A DNA stretch of 64,000 nt from Cupriavidus sp. UYMMa02A (GCA_001725945.1 LRMT01000021.1:1-64000); one strand, 5' to 3'; counted from the first letter of the stretch, positions 41,291-52,426 are shown. Notes: generated by a model from the sequence alone, not told the origin. Program-made: numbers and translations.

Positions 41291-42295
41291 CTAGTCCTCT
41301 TGCCTTTGTGCTTTACGCCACTGGCTTGGCGAGACACCAAAGTCCTGCGAAAACCAGCGGGTGAACGATCTCGAACTATCAAAGCCAAGTTGTTCCGCAA
41401 TGGCGAAAATGGAGTGTCGCGTATTCTCTAGGTAGCGCAGCGCGTTGTCCCGGCGCACCGAGTTGTAAACCTGCATGAACGTGGTGCCTTCGCCGGCCAA
41501 TCGCCGCTGCATCGAGCGGGAACTCATCTTCAGATAATCGGCAACCAGCGACAAGTCAACCTTGCCGCTCGGCATCAGCAACGAAATCGCTTTCTTTGCA
41601 TCCTCCAGCACCGATTCACGATTGATGACCGGCAGGTTCTGGAGGAAGAATTTCTCGTAATGCTTTAGCTCGATCTCCGAGAAGTCTGAAGGAGAGTCAA
41701 GGTCGCTGGTCAGGCAGGCAAAGCCGGAGTACTCCGCGCCAAACCTGAGCGGGCTGCGAAACACGCGGCGATGTATCCGAAGATCTTCCGGCGCGGCATG
41801 GGAGAAGTAGATTTCATGCGGACGCCACTGTTCTCCCAGCAGGGATTGAAAGATGCTGATGATCACACCGACGCCCAACTCCGCCGCTTGCCTGGCATAG
41901 GCCTCGGACACCAATTCGATCCTGACCACCGAGAACTGTCCCTCGCTCTCGATCTGAATTGCCAGGACGTCATTCAGCAGCCCTTTGTGTCGCATCAGAA
42001 AGCCGATGGTAGCGCGCGCGGAGCGTTGGTGCCGCAAGAGCAGGCTGATGGCTCCGATATCCGAAAGCTTGCGGCGTTCCACCATCAGCGCTGCAAACGC
42101 GAGGCAGCGGGAGGCGCTTGCCGCATCCTCCAGTAACTGAATCACCACGCGCGCAGGCAGGAAGCTGCGCTCTGACGGAGAGAGCAAATCCCGGGTCAAC
42201 CCGTGTCGCAGCAATAGCGACTCCGAATCCAGGCCAAGCTCGTCTGCAACCTCAAGGAACCGGGCCAGCGACGCGGATCGAATATTCAAGCTCAT
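41291..42295 (-). CDS. AraC-family transcriptional regulator
   Basis: A 334-residue protein. N-terminal Arabinose_bd-type effector domain (GLDSESLLLRHGLTRDLLSPSERSFLPARVVIQLLEDA) and C-terminal double helix-turn-helix with SLVADYLKMSSRSMQRRLAGEGTTFMQVYNSVRRD and HSIFAIAEQLGFDSSRSFTRWFSQDFGVSPSQWR. It is the OruR/ArgR-like class of AraC regulators. Intact. It is divergent from an SDR gene 120 bases away, which it most likely controls together with the MFS genes that follow. Confidence 0.88.
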   Translation of the reverse strand: MSLNIRSASLARFLEVADELGLDSESLLLRHGLTRDLLSPSERSFLPARVVIQLLEDAASASRCLAFAALMVERRKLSDIGAISLLLRHQRSARATIGFLMRHKGLLNDVLAIQIESEGQFSVVRIELVSEAYARQAAELGVGVIISIFQSLLGEQWRPHEIYFSHAAPEDLRIHRRVFRSPLRFGAEYSGFACLTSDLDSPSDFSEIELKHYEKFFLQNLPVINRESVLEDAKKAISLLMPSGKVDLSLVADYLKMSSRSMQRRLAGEGTTFMQVYNSVRRDNALRYLENTRHSIFAIAEQLGFDSSRSFTRWFSQDFGVSPSQWRKAQRQED

Positions 42296-42415
42296 CAGCG
42301 TAAACCCTGTAGTGACGTGAATTGCCACCTTTTTGGCGCGATTCGTGAGTTTTTAAGTCTTTCACGCCAATACCATCGGGTCAATACATTACGTGCCTGA
42401 CAAAGGGAGATCCGA

Positions 42416-43234
42416 ATGGAACTGGAGGGCAAAGTCGCGATTGTCACAGGTGGTGGGCGAGGTGCCGGAGAAGGTATCGCCCGCGTTCTGGCACGGGAGG
42501 GCGCGCGCGTGGCCGTAGTCGACGTCAACCCTGAGAACGCCCGGCAGGTTGCCCGGAGCATCGACCCTGGCGGCACGCGTGCGATTGCGATTCACGCCGA
42601 TATTTCCAGGAAGGCCGACACCGAGGCCATGGCGGCGCAAACGCTGCAAGCCTTCGGCACGATCGACATCCTGGTGAACAACGCCGGCATTGAAGGGCCG
42701 CCCGTCCTGGTACAGGATCTCGCCGAAGAACAGTGGGACCGCGTGATGGGGGTGAACGCCAAGGGCGTGCTGCTTTGCTGCCAGGCGGTCCTGCCGACCA
42801 TGATCGCCAGGAAGCGCGGCAAGATCGTCAATATCGACTCGATTGCCGGCATTCGCATGACCTTCTTTGGCAGCATCGACTACACGGCGTCGAAACATGC
42901 CGTCACCGGCCTCACTCAACATCTGGCGTGGGAACTGGCGGATCACCGCATCAACGTGAATGCGGTGTGTCCCGGCGGGATCATGACGCCAATGATGGAG
43001 GAGAACACCGAACCGGAGATGCGCGACGCCATTGCCCAGCGCGTCATTCCGCTCGGCCGTTTCTGCAACACCGAGGAAATTGGCGAGGCGGTTTCGTTCC
43101 TGGCCAGTGAACGTGCCGACATGATCACCGGCCAGTTGCTGGCCGTCGACGGCGGCGTGCTCACTGGCTACGGCGAGGACTTGCGAGCCGTGCTGCGCAA
43201 GCGCATGGAAGAAGCAAGGGTCCTCGGGCACTAG
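42416..43234 (+). CDS. Short-chain dehydrogenase/reductase
   Basis: A 272-residue classical SDR. NAD(P)-binding TGGGRGAGEGIARVLA near the N-terminus, DxD-type VVDVNPENA after strand 2 (suggesting NAD), NNAGIEGPP, catalytic Ser in IVNIDSIAG and the catalytic pair YTASK, and PGG-IMTPM. Substrate is unknown. ATG 42416 follows AAAGGGAGATCC. Intact; it is the first gene of a rightward group with an MFS transporter 93 bases downstream. Confidence 0.88.
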   Translation: MELEGKVAIVTGGGRGAGEGIARVLAREGARVAVVDVNPENARQVARSIDPGGTRAIAIHADISRKADTEAMAAQTLQAFGTIDILVNNAGIEGPPVLVQDLAEEQWDRVMGVNAKGVLLCCQAVLPTMIARKRGKIVNIDSIAGIRMTFFGSIDYTASKHAVTGLTQHLAWELADHRINVNAVCPGGIMTPMMEENTEPEMRDAIAQRVIPLGRFCNTEEIGEAVSFLASERADMITGQLLAVDGGVLTGYGEDLRAVLRKRMEEARVLGH

Positions 43235-43327
43235 GTCAACCCGTCGTGAACGACGGGATGCATCATCAACGTGGCGGGGGGCAACGGTCCTGTATTGCCC
43301 CTGCCAGACTGACAAGGGACATTTGCT

Positions 43328-44599
43328 GTGGCGATTCATCTACCCGCCGGCGACGCAACAAGCCTTGAAGCCAACGCATTCCCGGTCACCCGTTTCTATG
43401 CCTGGCGAGTGTTCGCGCTCAGCGTCGGGCTCATGCTCTCGGACTACATTTCGCGGCAGATACTGAACGCCACCTTCCCCGCGCTGAAGGCAGAGTGGGC
43501 CCTGAGCGACACCCAGCTCGGTGCGCTGGTCAGTGTCGTGGCGCTGGGAGTCGGCGTTCTTTCCTTTCCGGCTTCATTGCTGGCCGATCGCTGTGGGCGC
43601 GTCAAGAGCGTGTCGATCATGGCGCTGCTGTGGAGCGTGGCAACGATCGCCTGCGGCATGAGCGGCAACTATGCCGGAATGTTCATGGCACGTGCTGCTG
43701 TCGGGATCGGCGAGGCCGGCTATGCAAGTGCAGGCGGCGCGATTCTGGTTAGCGTGTTTCCGCGCCGGCTGCACGGCACCATCATCAACAGCTTCCTGTC
43801 TGCCGCGCTGTTCGGTTCTGTGTCCGGACTCGTCCTTGGCGGGACGCTGGCGCAGCGGCATGGCTGGCGCACGGCCTTCTTCATTATCGGCGCAGGCGGA
43901 CTGGTCCTGTCGCTACTCTACGTCGCGGGTGTCAGGGAACCGCGAGCCCACGCTGCCCAGGTCAAGACTCACCTGCCGGTGAAGGATGTCCTCAAGCGGC
44001 TGCTCACAACCAAGACGGCGCTGTGGACATACCTCGGATCCGGTCTGATGATGTTCATTCAGGGAGCGCTGCTTGCGTGGATGCCGTCGCTGATGAACCG
44101 CTACTACGGCTTTGACATGACGCGCGCCGGCGCCACCACGGGCCTGCTGGTGATTGCGGGCGGCGTGGGCATGATCGCGGGCGGCGCACTGGTGGACTAT
44201 CTCAGCGCCCGCCGGGGCGTGCGGCGCCTGCGTATCATGGTGGGCTTCGCGCTGTGCTACTTTGCGCTGCTGCTCATCGCCTTCCAACTGCAGCCTGGCA
44301 ATCCTCAGTTACTTGCCGTTGCGGCAGCATTCCTGACCGGGTCGGGTTTTGTCGGCGCTTCGGGCGTGATCGTCACGGCTGTCTCGCCACCCGCGATCCA
44401 TGCCTCGGCGTTTGCAATGCTGACGCTGGCGAACAATATTCTCGGCTATGCGCCCGGCCCGTTCATTGTCGGCCTGCTGGCCGATGCCTCCGGCTTGCTC
44501 ACCGCCATGCAGATATTGCCGCTGGCGGGACTGGGCGCTGCCGCCGCCTTCCTGATCGCCGACAGGTATTACGACAACGATGCGCAGCAGACCCGATGA
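43328..44599 (+). CDS. MFS transporter (Spinster-like subgroup)
   Basis: A 423-residue, 12-TM major facilitator. Seen: FALSVGLMLSDYISRQILNATFPALK, LLADRCGRVKSVSIMALLWSVATIACG, and the GIGEAGYASAGGAILVSVFP motif typical of Spns-type MFS proteins. Intact. The ribosome site is ACAAGGGAC. It lies between an SDR and another MFS gene that starts within its 3' end. The substrate is probably that of the SDR. Confidence 0.85.
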   Translation: MAIHLPAGDATSLEANAFPVTRFYAWRVFALSVGLMLSDYISRQILNATFPALKAEWALSDTQLGALVSVVALGVGVLSFPASLLADRCGRVKSVSIMALLWSVATIACGMSGNYAGMFMARAAVGIGEAGYASAGGAILVSVFPRRLHGTIINSFLSAALFGSVSGLVLGGTLAQRHGWRTAFFIIGAGGLVLSLLYVAGVREPRAHAAQVKTHLPVKDVLKRLLTTKTALWTYLGSGLMMFIQGALLAWMPSLMNRYYGFDMTRAGATTGLLVIAGGVGMIAGGALVDYLSARRGVRRLRIMVGFALCYFALLLIAFQLQPGNPQLLAVAAAFLTGSGFVGASGVIVTAVSPPAIHASAFAMLTLANNILGYAPGPFIVGLLADASGLLTAMQILPLAGLGAAAAFLIADRYYDNDAQQTR

Positions 44600-45842
44600 G
44601 CAGGCAGCTTCAAGTTTGCTGAACCCGAGACATCCACACCCGAACGCTCTTCCCGGTGCTGCCGCCATGGCGGCCATCGCAGCGGGATTGTCGATGCTTG
44701 GGCAGTTTGCCATTGCAACGTATCTGCCCGCCTTCGCGATCATGAGCGATGCCCTGCACGCAACGAATGCGCAGGTCCAGCAGTCGCTCACCGCTTACCT
44801 GCTGCCTTTCGCGCTGATGCTCCCATGGCACGGCGCCATCTCCGATGCGGTGGGCCGTCGACGCATGATTCTATTCGGTTGTGCACTGTTTACCTTCGGT
44901 TCGCTGGTCTGTGCCGGCGCCACCGGCATTGGGACGCTTTATGCCGGACGGGCATTGCAGGGCGTCAGTGCGGGCATCGGAGTGATTGTTGGCCGGGCAA
45001 TGGTGCGCGATGTCTTTGACGGCATGCAGGCCCAGCAGGTCATGGCGCTCGTCGCGATGATCTTTGCGCTGGCTCCGGCTCTGGCGCCGGTATGCGGCGG
45101 CTGGCTATTGCTGTGGACAGGGTGGCGCAGCATCTTTGTCTTCCTGGCGCTGGTGTCCGCCGTGCTCCTCATCGCCTGCTGGCAATGGGTGCCGGAGACG
45201 TTGCCGCCGGCACGCCGGCACCCGCTTCATCCCGTGTTGCTGGCGCGCGGCTATGTGTCCATGCTGACCCATTGGCGCTTTATCGCACTGACGCTCGCGA
45301 ACGCCGGGGTCAACCTCGGCATCTATCTCTACGTCTTTGCCGCGCCCACGTTCGTGAGCCGGCATCTCGGCCTGGGCGCGCAGTCGTTCGGCTGGCTCTT
45401 CATCCCGATCGTAGCCGGGATCCTGCTGGGTTCGCTCGTGTCGCATCGCATCGCCGGCAATATCAGCCCAGAGCGCAGCGTGTTGCTCGGGCACGCTGTC
45501 ATGCTGCTGGCCGGCATCTTGAACATTGCGGTCACGACCCTGCACGCCCCGGCCATGCCGTGGGCGCTGATGGCACTGCCAGTCTTCGCCGCCGGAATGA
45601 CCATCACGCAACCGAGCCTGCAATTGCTAGCGCTGGACTGCTTCCCCGAACGACGCGGACTGGCGTCGAGTGGCTATGTCACGGGGCAGCAGTTCGGGAA
45701 TTTCCTGACGGCGGCGCTGCTGGTCCCGCTGCTGCTGGATTCGACCGTCAAGATGGCCCTCTGCATGGCCGGGCTGCAGTTGCTCGGTCTCACCATGTTC
45801 GTGGCCGCGCAACGTGGCACGGTGGACGTCGCTTCTCAGTGA
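44580..45842 (+). CDS. Bcr/CflA-type (DHA1) drug efflux MFS transporter
   Basis: A 420-residue, 12-TM exporter. Seen: IATYLPAFAIMSDALHATNAQVQQSLTAYLLPFALMLPWHGAISDAVGRRRMILFG and RALQGVSAGIGVIVGRAMVRD (antiporter motif C). The frame opens at 44580, overlapping the previous gene by 20 bases; a shorter start at 44667 (MAAIAAGLSML) is possible. Intact. The overlap suggests co-expression with the preceding MFS gene. Confidence 0.85.
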   Translation: MRSRPDEQAASSLLNPRHPHPNALPGAAAMAAIAAGLSMLGQFAIATYLPAFAIMSDALHATNAQVQQSLTAYLLPFALMLPWHGAISDAVGRRRMILFGCALFTFGSLVCAGATGIGTLYAGRALQGVSAGIGVIVGRAMVRDVFDGMQAQQVMALVAMIFALAPALAPVCGGWLLLWTGWRSIFVFLALVSAVLLIACWQWVPETLPPARRHPLHPVLLARGYVSMLTHWRFIALTLANAGVNLGIYLYVFAAPTFVSRHLGLGAQSFGWLFIPIVAGILLGSLVSHRIAGNISPERSVLLGHAVMLLAGILNIAVTTLHAPAMPWALMALPVFAAGMTITQPSLQLLALDCFPERRGLASSGYVTGQQFGNFLTAALLVPLLLDSTVKMALCMAGLQLLGLTMFVAAQRGTVDVASQ

Positions 45843-45865
45843 GACCAATGGATAACCTGGCTGCA

Positions 45866-45892
45866 TCGATGTCAGCGTCAGACTGACATCGA
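45866..45892 (+). repeat. 10-bp perfect hairpin after drug-efflux gene
   Basis: TCGATGTCAG and CTGACATCGA pair perfectly around a 7-base loop, 23 bases after the stop codon. No T-run follows. It may be an mRNA-end structure or an operator for the small gene downstream. A separate GGTAT...ATACC palindrome lies near 45907-45926. Confidence 0.55.
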
Positions 45893-45947
45893 CCCTCGCC
45901 AGGTTGGTATAGAACGAAGACATACCATCCGGTCCAGGAGAATCGAG

Positions 45948-46166
45948 ATGACTGAATTGAACCAGTTGCCCGAGACAGACCCGCGACATCACACGCTCAA
46001 GATCAAGGCCATGCTGAACGACACCTTGCAGCACCTGCGCGCGGACGTCACCAAGGTAACGGACCCGAAAGCGCAAGCCTTGTTCGAGACCTCGGCGGAG
46101 GTGATAAAGGGCTTGCTGGCTGCCTATGACCATTTCGAGCAACGCAGCGAACCTGCATGGCGTTAG
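45948..46166 (+). CDS. Small conserved-looking protein of unknown function
   Basis: A 72-residue acidic, soluble, helical protein (MTELNQLPETDPRHHTLKIK... ending HFEQRSEPAW). ATG 45948 follows CAGGAGAATCGAG, a good ribosome site. I do not recognise a named family. A TATAGA sequence at 45910-45915 may be its -10 box. Confidence 0.6.
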   Translation: MTELNQLPETDPRHHTLKIKAMLNDTLQHLRADVTKVTDPKAQALFETSAEVIKGLLAAYDHFEQRSEPAWR

Positions 46167-46473
46167 CTGTGAACTGAGGGGCCTTGCTGTGCGACGCGCA
46201 GGCATGGCGTCGACTGTCGGCCCCTCATGTCCCTGCGGCCACGGATCCGGCTCTCGCCGGCATTTGCGAGACATGAAGCGGATCGGCGCCCGTATGGTGC
46301 CGGATCTGCAGGCGGCAACTGAAGCCGTCGGCGACGACCATTGTCTCTGCGGACTTCGCAAGGATCCTTGGGATGACGTCCGTTGCGCGCATGCAGTCGC
46401 TACGGATTGCTTGTCCGAAAGCCGTGATCTCGGCCGCTTGCTCACTGCTTTCCCGGCAACGCGGGCGAAGAAC
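46167..46473. other. Intergenic stretch with a long-loop inverted repeat
   Basis: About 300 bases. TGAGGGGCC (46175-46183) and GGCCCCTCA (46219-46227) are perfect inverted arms 35 bases apart. No convincing gene: the small open frames lack ribosome sites. Confidence 0.4.
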
Positions 46474-46506
46474 AAAAAAAAGCCAGGGCACCATGGCGCC
46501 ACTGGC
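46474..46506 (-). terminator. Terminator of the ben operon
   Basis: On the minus strand a GCCAGTGGC...GCCCTGGC stem (one bulge) is followed by eight T residues. It lies about 50 bases after the benD stop codon. Confidence 0.8.
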
Positions 46507-46554
46507 CGGACAGCGCGGGCAGCGACCTAGGCTGCCCCTCGCAGGACAAAGCGC

Positions 46555-47340
46555 TTATCCCTGGTCGCCGCCGCCCACTGGCAGCACTGTTCCGGTGATG
46601 TACGAAGCCTCATCCGAGGCCAGAAACAGGATCGCGCCGACCTGCTCGTCGATCGTGCCGTAGCGGTGCATGAGGCTCGAGCTGATGGTCTGGTCGACGA
46701 TGCCCTGGTACCACTCGGCTTCCTGCGGGCTTTGCTCGGCCGAATTGCGCGGAATGCGGCGCGGCGGCGCCTCGGTGCCGCCGGTGGCCACCGCATTGAC
46801 GCGGATGCCTTCGTCAGCGTGCTCGAACGCAAGGCTGGCCGTCAGCGCGTTGACACCGCCCTTGGCCGCCGCGTACGGCACGCGGTGGATGCTGCGCGTG
46901 GCGATCGACGACACGTTGACAATGGCGCCCTGGCGCCGCGCCACCATGCCGGGCAGCGCTGCGCGGCAGCTCCACAGCGTGGGGAACAGCGAACGGCGGA
47001 TCTCGGCTTCGATCTGGTCTTCCTCGTAGTGCTGGTAAGGCTTGGCCCAGATGGTGCCGCCGACATTGTTGATCAGCACATCGACCCGGCCATGCGCCGA
47101 CAGTGCGGTCTCGACCATGGCCTTTGCGCCGGCGTAGGTTTCCAGGTCCACGATCACGGCTGTGGCGCGCCCGTCCCGCGCGGCGATCTCGGCCACGACC
47201 TCATGGACGAGTTCCGAGCGGTCCGCGAGCACCAGCGTGGCGCCCTCGGCCGCCGCGCGCAGTGCGACGCCGCGGCCGATGCCCTGTGCCGCGCCGGTGA
47301 TGACGACGACCTTTCCTTCAAATCGCTTGGGAGTGCTCAT
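46555..47340 (-). CDS. benD: 1,6-dihydroxycyclohexa-2,4-diene-1-carboxylate dehydrogenase (BenD)
   Basis: A 261-residue classical SDR that dehydrogenates benzoate cis-diol to catechol with loss of CO2. Seen: TGAAQGIGRGVALRAAAEG, VDVLINNVGG, NVSSIAT and catalytic YAAAKGG, GTEAPPRR. It is intact and is last in the benABCD operon, six bases after benC, with the operon terminator following. Confidence 0.93.
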   Translation of the reverse strand: MSTPKRFEGKVVVITGAAQGIGRGVALRAAAEGATLVLADRSELVHEVVAEIAARDGRATAVIVDLETYAGAKAMVETALSAHGRVDVLINNVGGTIWAKPYQHYEEDQIEAEIRRSLFPTLWSCRAALPGMVARRQGAIVNVSSIATRSIHRVPYAAAKGGVNALTASLAFEHADEGIRVNAVATGGTEAPPRRIPRNSAEQSPQEAEWYQGIVDQTISSSLMHRYGTIDEQVGAILFLASDEASYITGTVLPVGGGDQG

Positions 47341-47345
47341 GACTG

Positions 47346-48389
<1,044 letters not shown>

Positions 48390-48881
48390 TCAGATGTGAT
48401 AGATGTCGATGACCTGGTTGATGTAGTCGTTCTTCAGCACGACGTACTTGTCCAGGATCTGCGGTTGCTCGCCGGCGAAGTCGATCACGTAGCGCGACAT
48501 GCCGAAGTAGCTGTAGTTGGTCTGGTAGCGGTGCGCCAGCGTGTGCCAGTTGAAGCGCACGGTCAGCTTGTCGCCATCGCGCTCCACCACTTCCACGTTG
48601 CTGAGGTTGTGGCTGGTGCGCGTGTCCGGAATCGTGGCGCTGGAGCGCTCGGTCTTGATGCGGAACACGCGGTCTTCCAGGCCCTGGCGGCTCGGGTAGA
48701 AGATCAGCGAGATCTCGCGCTGCGGATCGGTGACGAGCTTGCCATCGTCGTCCCAGCACGGCATCCAGAACTGCGCTTCGGGGTGGTAGCAGGTCAGCCA
48801 CTCATCCCACTGCTCGTCGTCGAGCAGGCGGCTTTCGCGGTACAGGAACGCCTCCACGGCGGCGATATCGATGGTGCTCAT
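48390..48881 (-). CDS. benB: Benzoate 1,2-dioxygenase small subunit (BenB)
   Basis: A 163-residue ring-hydroxylating dioxygenase beta subunit with a scytalone-dehydratase-like fold. Seen: [43 protein letters not shown] and the C-terminus VIDIYHI. The ATG at 48881 overlaps the benA stop by four bases, indicating translational coupling for alpha3-beta3 assembly. Confidence 0.94.
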   Translation of the reverse strand: MSTIDIAAVEAFLYRESRLLDDEQWDEWLTCYHPEAQFWMPCWDDDGKLVTDPQREISLIFYPSRQGLEDRVFRIKTERSSATIPDTRTSHNLSNVEVVERDGDKLTVRFNWHTLAHRYQTNYSYFGMSRYVIDFAGEQPQILDKYVVLKNDYINQVIDIYHI

Positions 48882-50275
48882 GCGGCGCTCCCGTTGCAGT
48901 CCTGCGTGTCTTGCGCCTCCATGGCCTTCTTCATGACGTCCAGCCAGTAGCGGTGCTGCACGGTGTAGAGGCCTTCGTCCTCGGTGCGCACGCCGCTCAT
49001 GACCGGGTTCAGGCCGATGCGCTGCGCGGCTTCGTCCGGGCCTGCGATCCAGTGCTTGGCGCCACGGCACATGTCGTTCCAGGCCAGCGCGCCGCCGTTG
49101 TAGCCTTGCTGGCAGGCGCGGAACTCTTCCAGGTCGTCGGGCGTGGCCATGCCGCTCACGTTGAAGAAGTCTTCGTACTGGCGGATGCGGCGCGCGCGCG
49201 CGTCGTCGGGCTCGCCCTTGGGCGCGATGCAGTAGATCGTGACTTCGGTCTTGTCGACCGACAGCGGACGCAGCAGGCGGATCTGCGAGCCGAACTGGTC
49301 CATCAGGTACACGTTCGGGTACAGGCACAGGTTGCGCGAGTTCTGGATCATCCAGTCCGCGGTTTCCTCGCCACAGCGTTCGGCGAACTCGGCGCGGCGG
49401 CTGAAGTTGGGCCGGTCTTCCGGGTTGGCCCAGCGCGTCCACAGCAGCATGTGGCCGTGATCGAACGCGTAGAAGCCGCCGCCTTGCTGGCCCCACTTGC
49501 CGGCGTCCATCGCGCGGATCTTGTCTTCGCGCTCGTTTTGTTGCTTGCGCTGGTTCGTGGTAGCCGCGTAGTTCCAGTGCACGGCGGAGACGTGATAGCC
49601 GTCGGCGCCGTTCTCGGCCTGCAGCTTCCAGTTGCCTTCGAAGGTGTAGGTGGACGAGCCGCGCAGCACTTCCAGGCCGTCGGGTGACTGGTCGGCGATC
49701 ATGTCGATGATGCGCGCCGCATCGCCCAGGAACTCCTTGAGCGGCAGCACGTCGTCATTGAGGCTGCCGAACAGGAAGCCGCGGTAGTTCTCGAAGCGCG
49801 CCACCTTCTTCAGGTCGTGCGAGCCTTCCTTGTTGAAGCAGTCGGGATAGCCGGCGCCTTCCGGGTCCTTCACCTTGAGCAGCTTGCCGCTGTTGTTGAA
49901 GGTCCAGCCGTGGAACGGGCAGGTGTAGGTGGCCTTGTTGCCGCGCTTGTGCCGGCACAGCATGGCGCCGCGGTGGGTGCACGCGTTGATGAAGGCGTTC
50001 AGTTCGCCCTGGCGGTTGCGCGCGATGAACACGGGCTGGCGGCCCATGTGCGTGGTGTAGTAGTCGTTGTTGTTCGGGATCTGGCTTTCATGCGCCAGGT
50101 AGATCCAGTTGCCCTCGAAGATGTGCTTCATTTCGAGTTCGAACAGCGCTTCGTCGGTGAACGCGCTGCGGTGCAGGCGGTGGTCGCCGGTCTCGTGGTT
50201 TTCGACGAGGAACTGGTCGAGCGAGAGGCGCGGGCGAGCGGGGGCCGTGCCCCGGTCCACGTGGATGGGGATCAT
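48878..50275 (-). CDS. benA: Benzoate 1,2-dioxygenase large subunit (BenA)
   Basis: A 465-residue Rieske non-haem iron dioxygenase alpha subunit, converting benzoate to the cis-1,2-diol. Seen: Rieske site [14 protein letters not shown]...CPFHGWTF (about residues 95-125) and the mononuclear iron site [20 protein letters not shown] 50275 has AGGAG upstream. Intact. The catA gene precedes it by about 100 bases in the same direction, giving catA-benABCD. An anthranilate-type enzyme is possible in principle, but the presence of a benD homologue supports benzoate. Confidence 0.93.
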   Translation of the reverse strand: MIPIHVDRGTAPARPRLSLDQFLVENHETGDHRLHRSAFTDEALFELEMKHIFEGNWIYLAHESQIPNNNDYYTTHMGRQPVFIARNRQGELNAFINACTHRGAMLCRHKRGNKATYTCPFHGWTFNNSGKLLKVKDPEGAGYPDCFNKEGSHDLKKVARFENYRGFLFGSLNDDVLPLKEFLGDAARIIDMIADQSPDGLEVLRGSSTYTFEGNWKLQAENGADGYHVSAVHWNYAATTNQRKQQNEREDKIRAMDAGKWGQQGGGFYAFDHGHMLLWTRWANPEDRPNFSRRAEFAERCGEETADWMIQNSRNLCLYPNVYLMDQFGSQIRLLRPLSVDKTEVTIYCIAPKGEPDDARARRIRQYEDFFNVSGMATPDDLEEFRACQQGYNGGALAWNDMCRGAKHWIAGPDEAAQRIGLNPVMSGVRTEDEGLYTVQHRYWLDVMKKAMEAQDTQDCNGSAA

Positions 50276-50376
50276 GGAATCGTCTCCTGATTCGGTGTCT
50301 TGCGGCCCGTTGGTGGAACCGGGCGGCCGTCCCCGGTGGTTGCTGCCTGCCGGCAGCGTCAGCTTCAATGTCAGCG

Positions 50377-51300
50377 TCAGGCGGCGGCGCGGGTGCGCTC
50401 TACCTCTGCCGGCGGCGCGTCGTTGCGCTCCGCATTCAGGCGGAAGTCGAAGTCGATCGAGGCGAACGGCTTGTCGACGCCATGCTTGTCCAGCGCCGCG
50501 GGGTCGCTGACGCGCGTCACCGCCGGCACCAGGCCTTCACGGCTGGCGAAGGCGAAGTCGTCCCACAGGTATTCGTCGCCGTCGATATTGATCTGCGTGG
50601 TCAGCTTGCGGTGGCCGGGCGCGGACACGAAGAAGTGGATGTGCGCGGGGCGGCGGCCGTGGCGGGCCAGCAGGTCCAGCAGGCGCTGCGTGGTGCCTTG
50701 CGGCGGGCAGCCATAGCCCATCGGCACGTTGCTGCGGAACTGGTAGCGGCCCTTGTCGTCGGTGACGATGGTGCGGCGCAGGTTGAAGTGCGACTGGGTC
50801 TTGTCGAAGAACGAGTAGTTGCCCAGCAGGTTGGCGTGCCAGACTTCGACCTTCGCCCCGGGCAGCGGCTTGCCGGCGTCGTCATAGACGGTGCCCTGCA
50901 TGAACAGCACTTCGCCCTTGCTGGCTTCGCTGCCGTCGTCCAGCCGCGCGAAGCCCTTGCTTTCGGGCGCGCCGGCCACATACAGCGGGCCTTCGATGGT
51001 GCGCGGGGTACCGCCGGAGATACCGGCCTTGGCATCGGCCTCGTCGGCACGCACGTCCAGGAAGCGTTCCAGCCCCAGGCCCGCCGCGAGCAGGCCGAGT
51101 TCCTGGCTGGCGCCGGCTTCGGCCATGTACTCGATGCCCTTCCACACTTCGCTCTGACTCAGGTCCAGGTCCTCGATGGCCTTGAACAGGTCAGTGGTCA
51201 GGCGAACCACCACCTGCTGGACGCGCGGGTTCGGCGTGCCCTGCGTGGCGGTATCGACGATGAATTGCTTCACCAGTGCTTCGATTTCGGCGTGCGTCAT
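50377..51300 (-). CDS. catA: Catechol 1,2-dioxygenase (CatA)
   Basis: A 307-residue intradiol dioxygenase cleaving catechol to cis,cis-muconate. Seen: N-terminal helical dimerisation domain, then the Fe(III) ligands: Tyr in [15 protein letters not shown], Tyr in [12 protein letters not shown] and the two His in [15 protein letters not shown]. Intact. It is transcribed leftward, divergent from the LysR gene, from a promoter near 51399-51429 under a perfect CatR/BenM-type operator. Confidence 0.95.
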   Translation of the reverse strand: MTHAEIEALVKQFIVDTATQGTPNPRVQQVVVRLTTDLFKAIEDLDLSQSEVWKGIEYMAEAGASQELGLLAAGLGLERFLDVRADEADAKAGISGGTPRTIEGPLYVAGAPESKGFARLDDGSEASKGEVLFMQGTVYDDAGKPLPGAKVEVWHANLLGNYSFFDKTQSHFNLRRTIVTDDKGRYQFRSNVPMGYGCPPQGTTQRLLDLLARHGRRPAHIHFFVSAPGHRKLTTQINIDGDEYLWDDFAFASREGLVPAVTRVSDPAALDKHGVDKPFASIDFDFRLNAERNDAPPAEVERTRAAA

Positions 51301-51398
51301 GTTGTCTGCTCCGGGACTGTCGTTGTATCCAATGGCGTCGAACGGTCGGTCAGATAATGCGTTTGAGGTATCAAGGCTTGCCGTTCGACTTGGTACGG

Positions 51399-51429
51399 AG
51401 CATAGTTCACGGGTATTTTCGGCGTCCAA
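51399..51429 (-). promoter_or_regulatory. catA-benABCD promoter
   Basis: On the minus strand TTGGAC (51424-51429) is followed after 19 bases by TATGCT (51399-51404); an 18-base reading gives CTATGC. With a start near 51392, the operator at 51451-51465 is centred about 66 bases upstream, where LysR recognition sites usually lie. Confidence 0.55.
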
Positions 51430-51439
51430 CACTGATTTA

Positions 51440-51465
51440 GTATCTTTTTTATACCCAGCAGGTAT
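51440..51465 (+). promoter_or_regulatory. CatR/BenM-type operator between catA and its LysR regulator
   Basis: ATAC-CCAGCAG-GTAT (51451-51465) is a perfect ATAC-N7-GTAT site, the consensus known for BenM and CatM. Directly adjoining, GTAT-CTTTTTT-ATAC (51440-51454) shares the ATAC arm and may act as the activation subsite. The right arm runs into the regulator's ATG (51464), so occupancy would also block its own translation start or transcription. Confidence 0.8.
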
Positions 51466-52387
51466 GACCATCGAATTGAGACATTTGCGTTACTTCGTGG
51501 CGGTGGCGGAGGAACGCAACTTCACCCGCGCGGCCGAGCGCCTGCATATCGCCCAGCCGCCGTTGAGCCGCCAGATTCAGCAGCTCGAGGAGGTGCTGGG
51601 CGTGCAGCTGTTCGAGCGCAACACGCGCCCGCTGCGCCTGACCGACACCGGGCGCTTCTTCTACACGCACGCGCTGCAATTGCTGGCGCAGACCTCGGAG
51701 CTGGAGGCCATGACGCGGCGCGTGGCCAAGATCGAACGCAAGATGTCGGTGGGCTTTGTCGGCTCGACGCTGTACGGCATGCTGCCGCGCATCATCCGGC
51801 GCTTTCGCACCGAGCACCCCGACATCGAGATGAGCCTGCACGAGATGTCGACCATGGACCAGATCAAGGCGCTCAAGGACGGGCGCATCGACGTGGGCTT
51901 TGGCCGCATCCGCCACGACGACCCGGCCGTGCGCCGCGTGGTGCTGCGCGAGGAACGCATGATCGTGGCGCTGCCGCTCGGGCACCCGCTCGCGACTGGC
52001 CATGCCACGTTGTCCTTGCATGACCTCGTGGAAGAATCGCTGATCATCTTCCCCAAGGCGCCGCGCCCGAGCTTTGCTGACCAGGTGCTTGCTGCATTCC
52101 ATGATCGCGCACTGAAGCCACGCAAACTGCACGAGGTGCGCGAACTGCAGATCGCGCTAGGACTCGTGGCGATGGGCGAGGGCATTTCGGTGGTGCCAAG
52201 CAGCGTGTACGGGCTCAAGCGCGACGATGTCAGCTACGTCGAACTCGACGATCCGAGCCTGGTGTCGCCGATCATCATGAGCATGCGCATGCTCGACGAA
52301 TCGCAGGACCTGCGCGAGATGCAGGCCATGATCTACCAGCTCTACGAGGAACTGGGCATGTCCTACAATCCGCCCGGCCATGAGTGA
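51464..52387 (+). CDS. catR: LysR-family regulator of catechol/benzoate genes (CatR/BenM type)
   Basis: A 307-residue LysR protein. Helix-turn-helix MTIELRHLRYFVAVAEERNFTRAAERLHIAQPPLSRQIQQLEE; effector domain with SVGFVGSTLYGMLPRIIRRF and HPLATGHATLSLHDL, as in CatM, BenM and CatR, which respond to cis,cis-muconate (and benzoate). It is intact, divergent from catA and upstream of catB, with a matching operator before each. It is therefore probably the common regulator of both transcripts. The ATG overlaps its own operator. Confidence 0.9.
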   Translation: MTIELRHLRYFVAVAEERNFTRAAERLHIAQPPLSRQIQQLEEVLGVQLFERNTRPLRLTDTGRFFYTHALQLLAQTSELEAMTRRVAKIERKMSVGFVGSTLYGMLPRIIRRFRTEHPDIEMSLHEMSTMDQIKALKDGRIDVGFGRIRHDDPAVRRVVLREERMIVALPLGHPLATGHATLSLHDLVEESLIIFPKAPRPSFADQVLAAFHDRALKPRKLHEVRELQIALGLVAMGEGISVVPSSVYGLKRDDVSYVELDDPSLVSPIIMSMRMLDESQDLREMQAMIYQLYEELGMSYNPPGHE

Positions 52388-52426
52388 GTGCGCCCGGCGC
52401 GGCGCATTGGACATTCGGTCTGATCC

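Noticed and set aside
41291..42295. The AraC regulator as part of hmf control
   Set aside because: It is separated from hmf by an unrelated gene and is divergent from its own SDR-MFS group.
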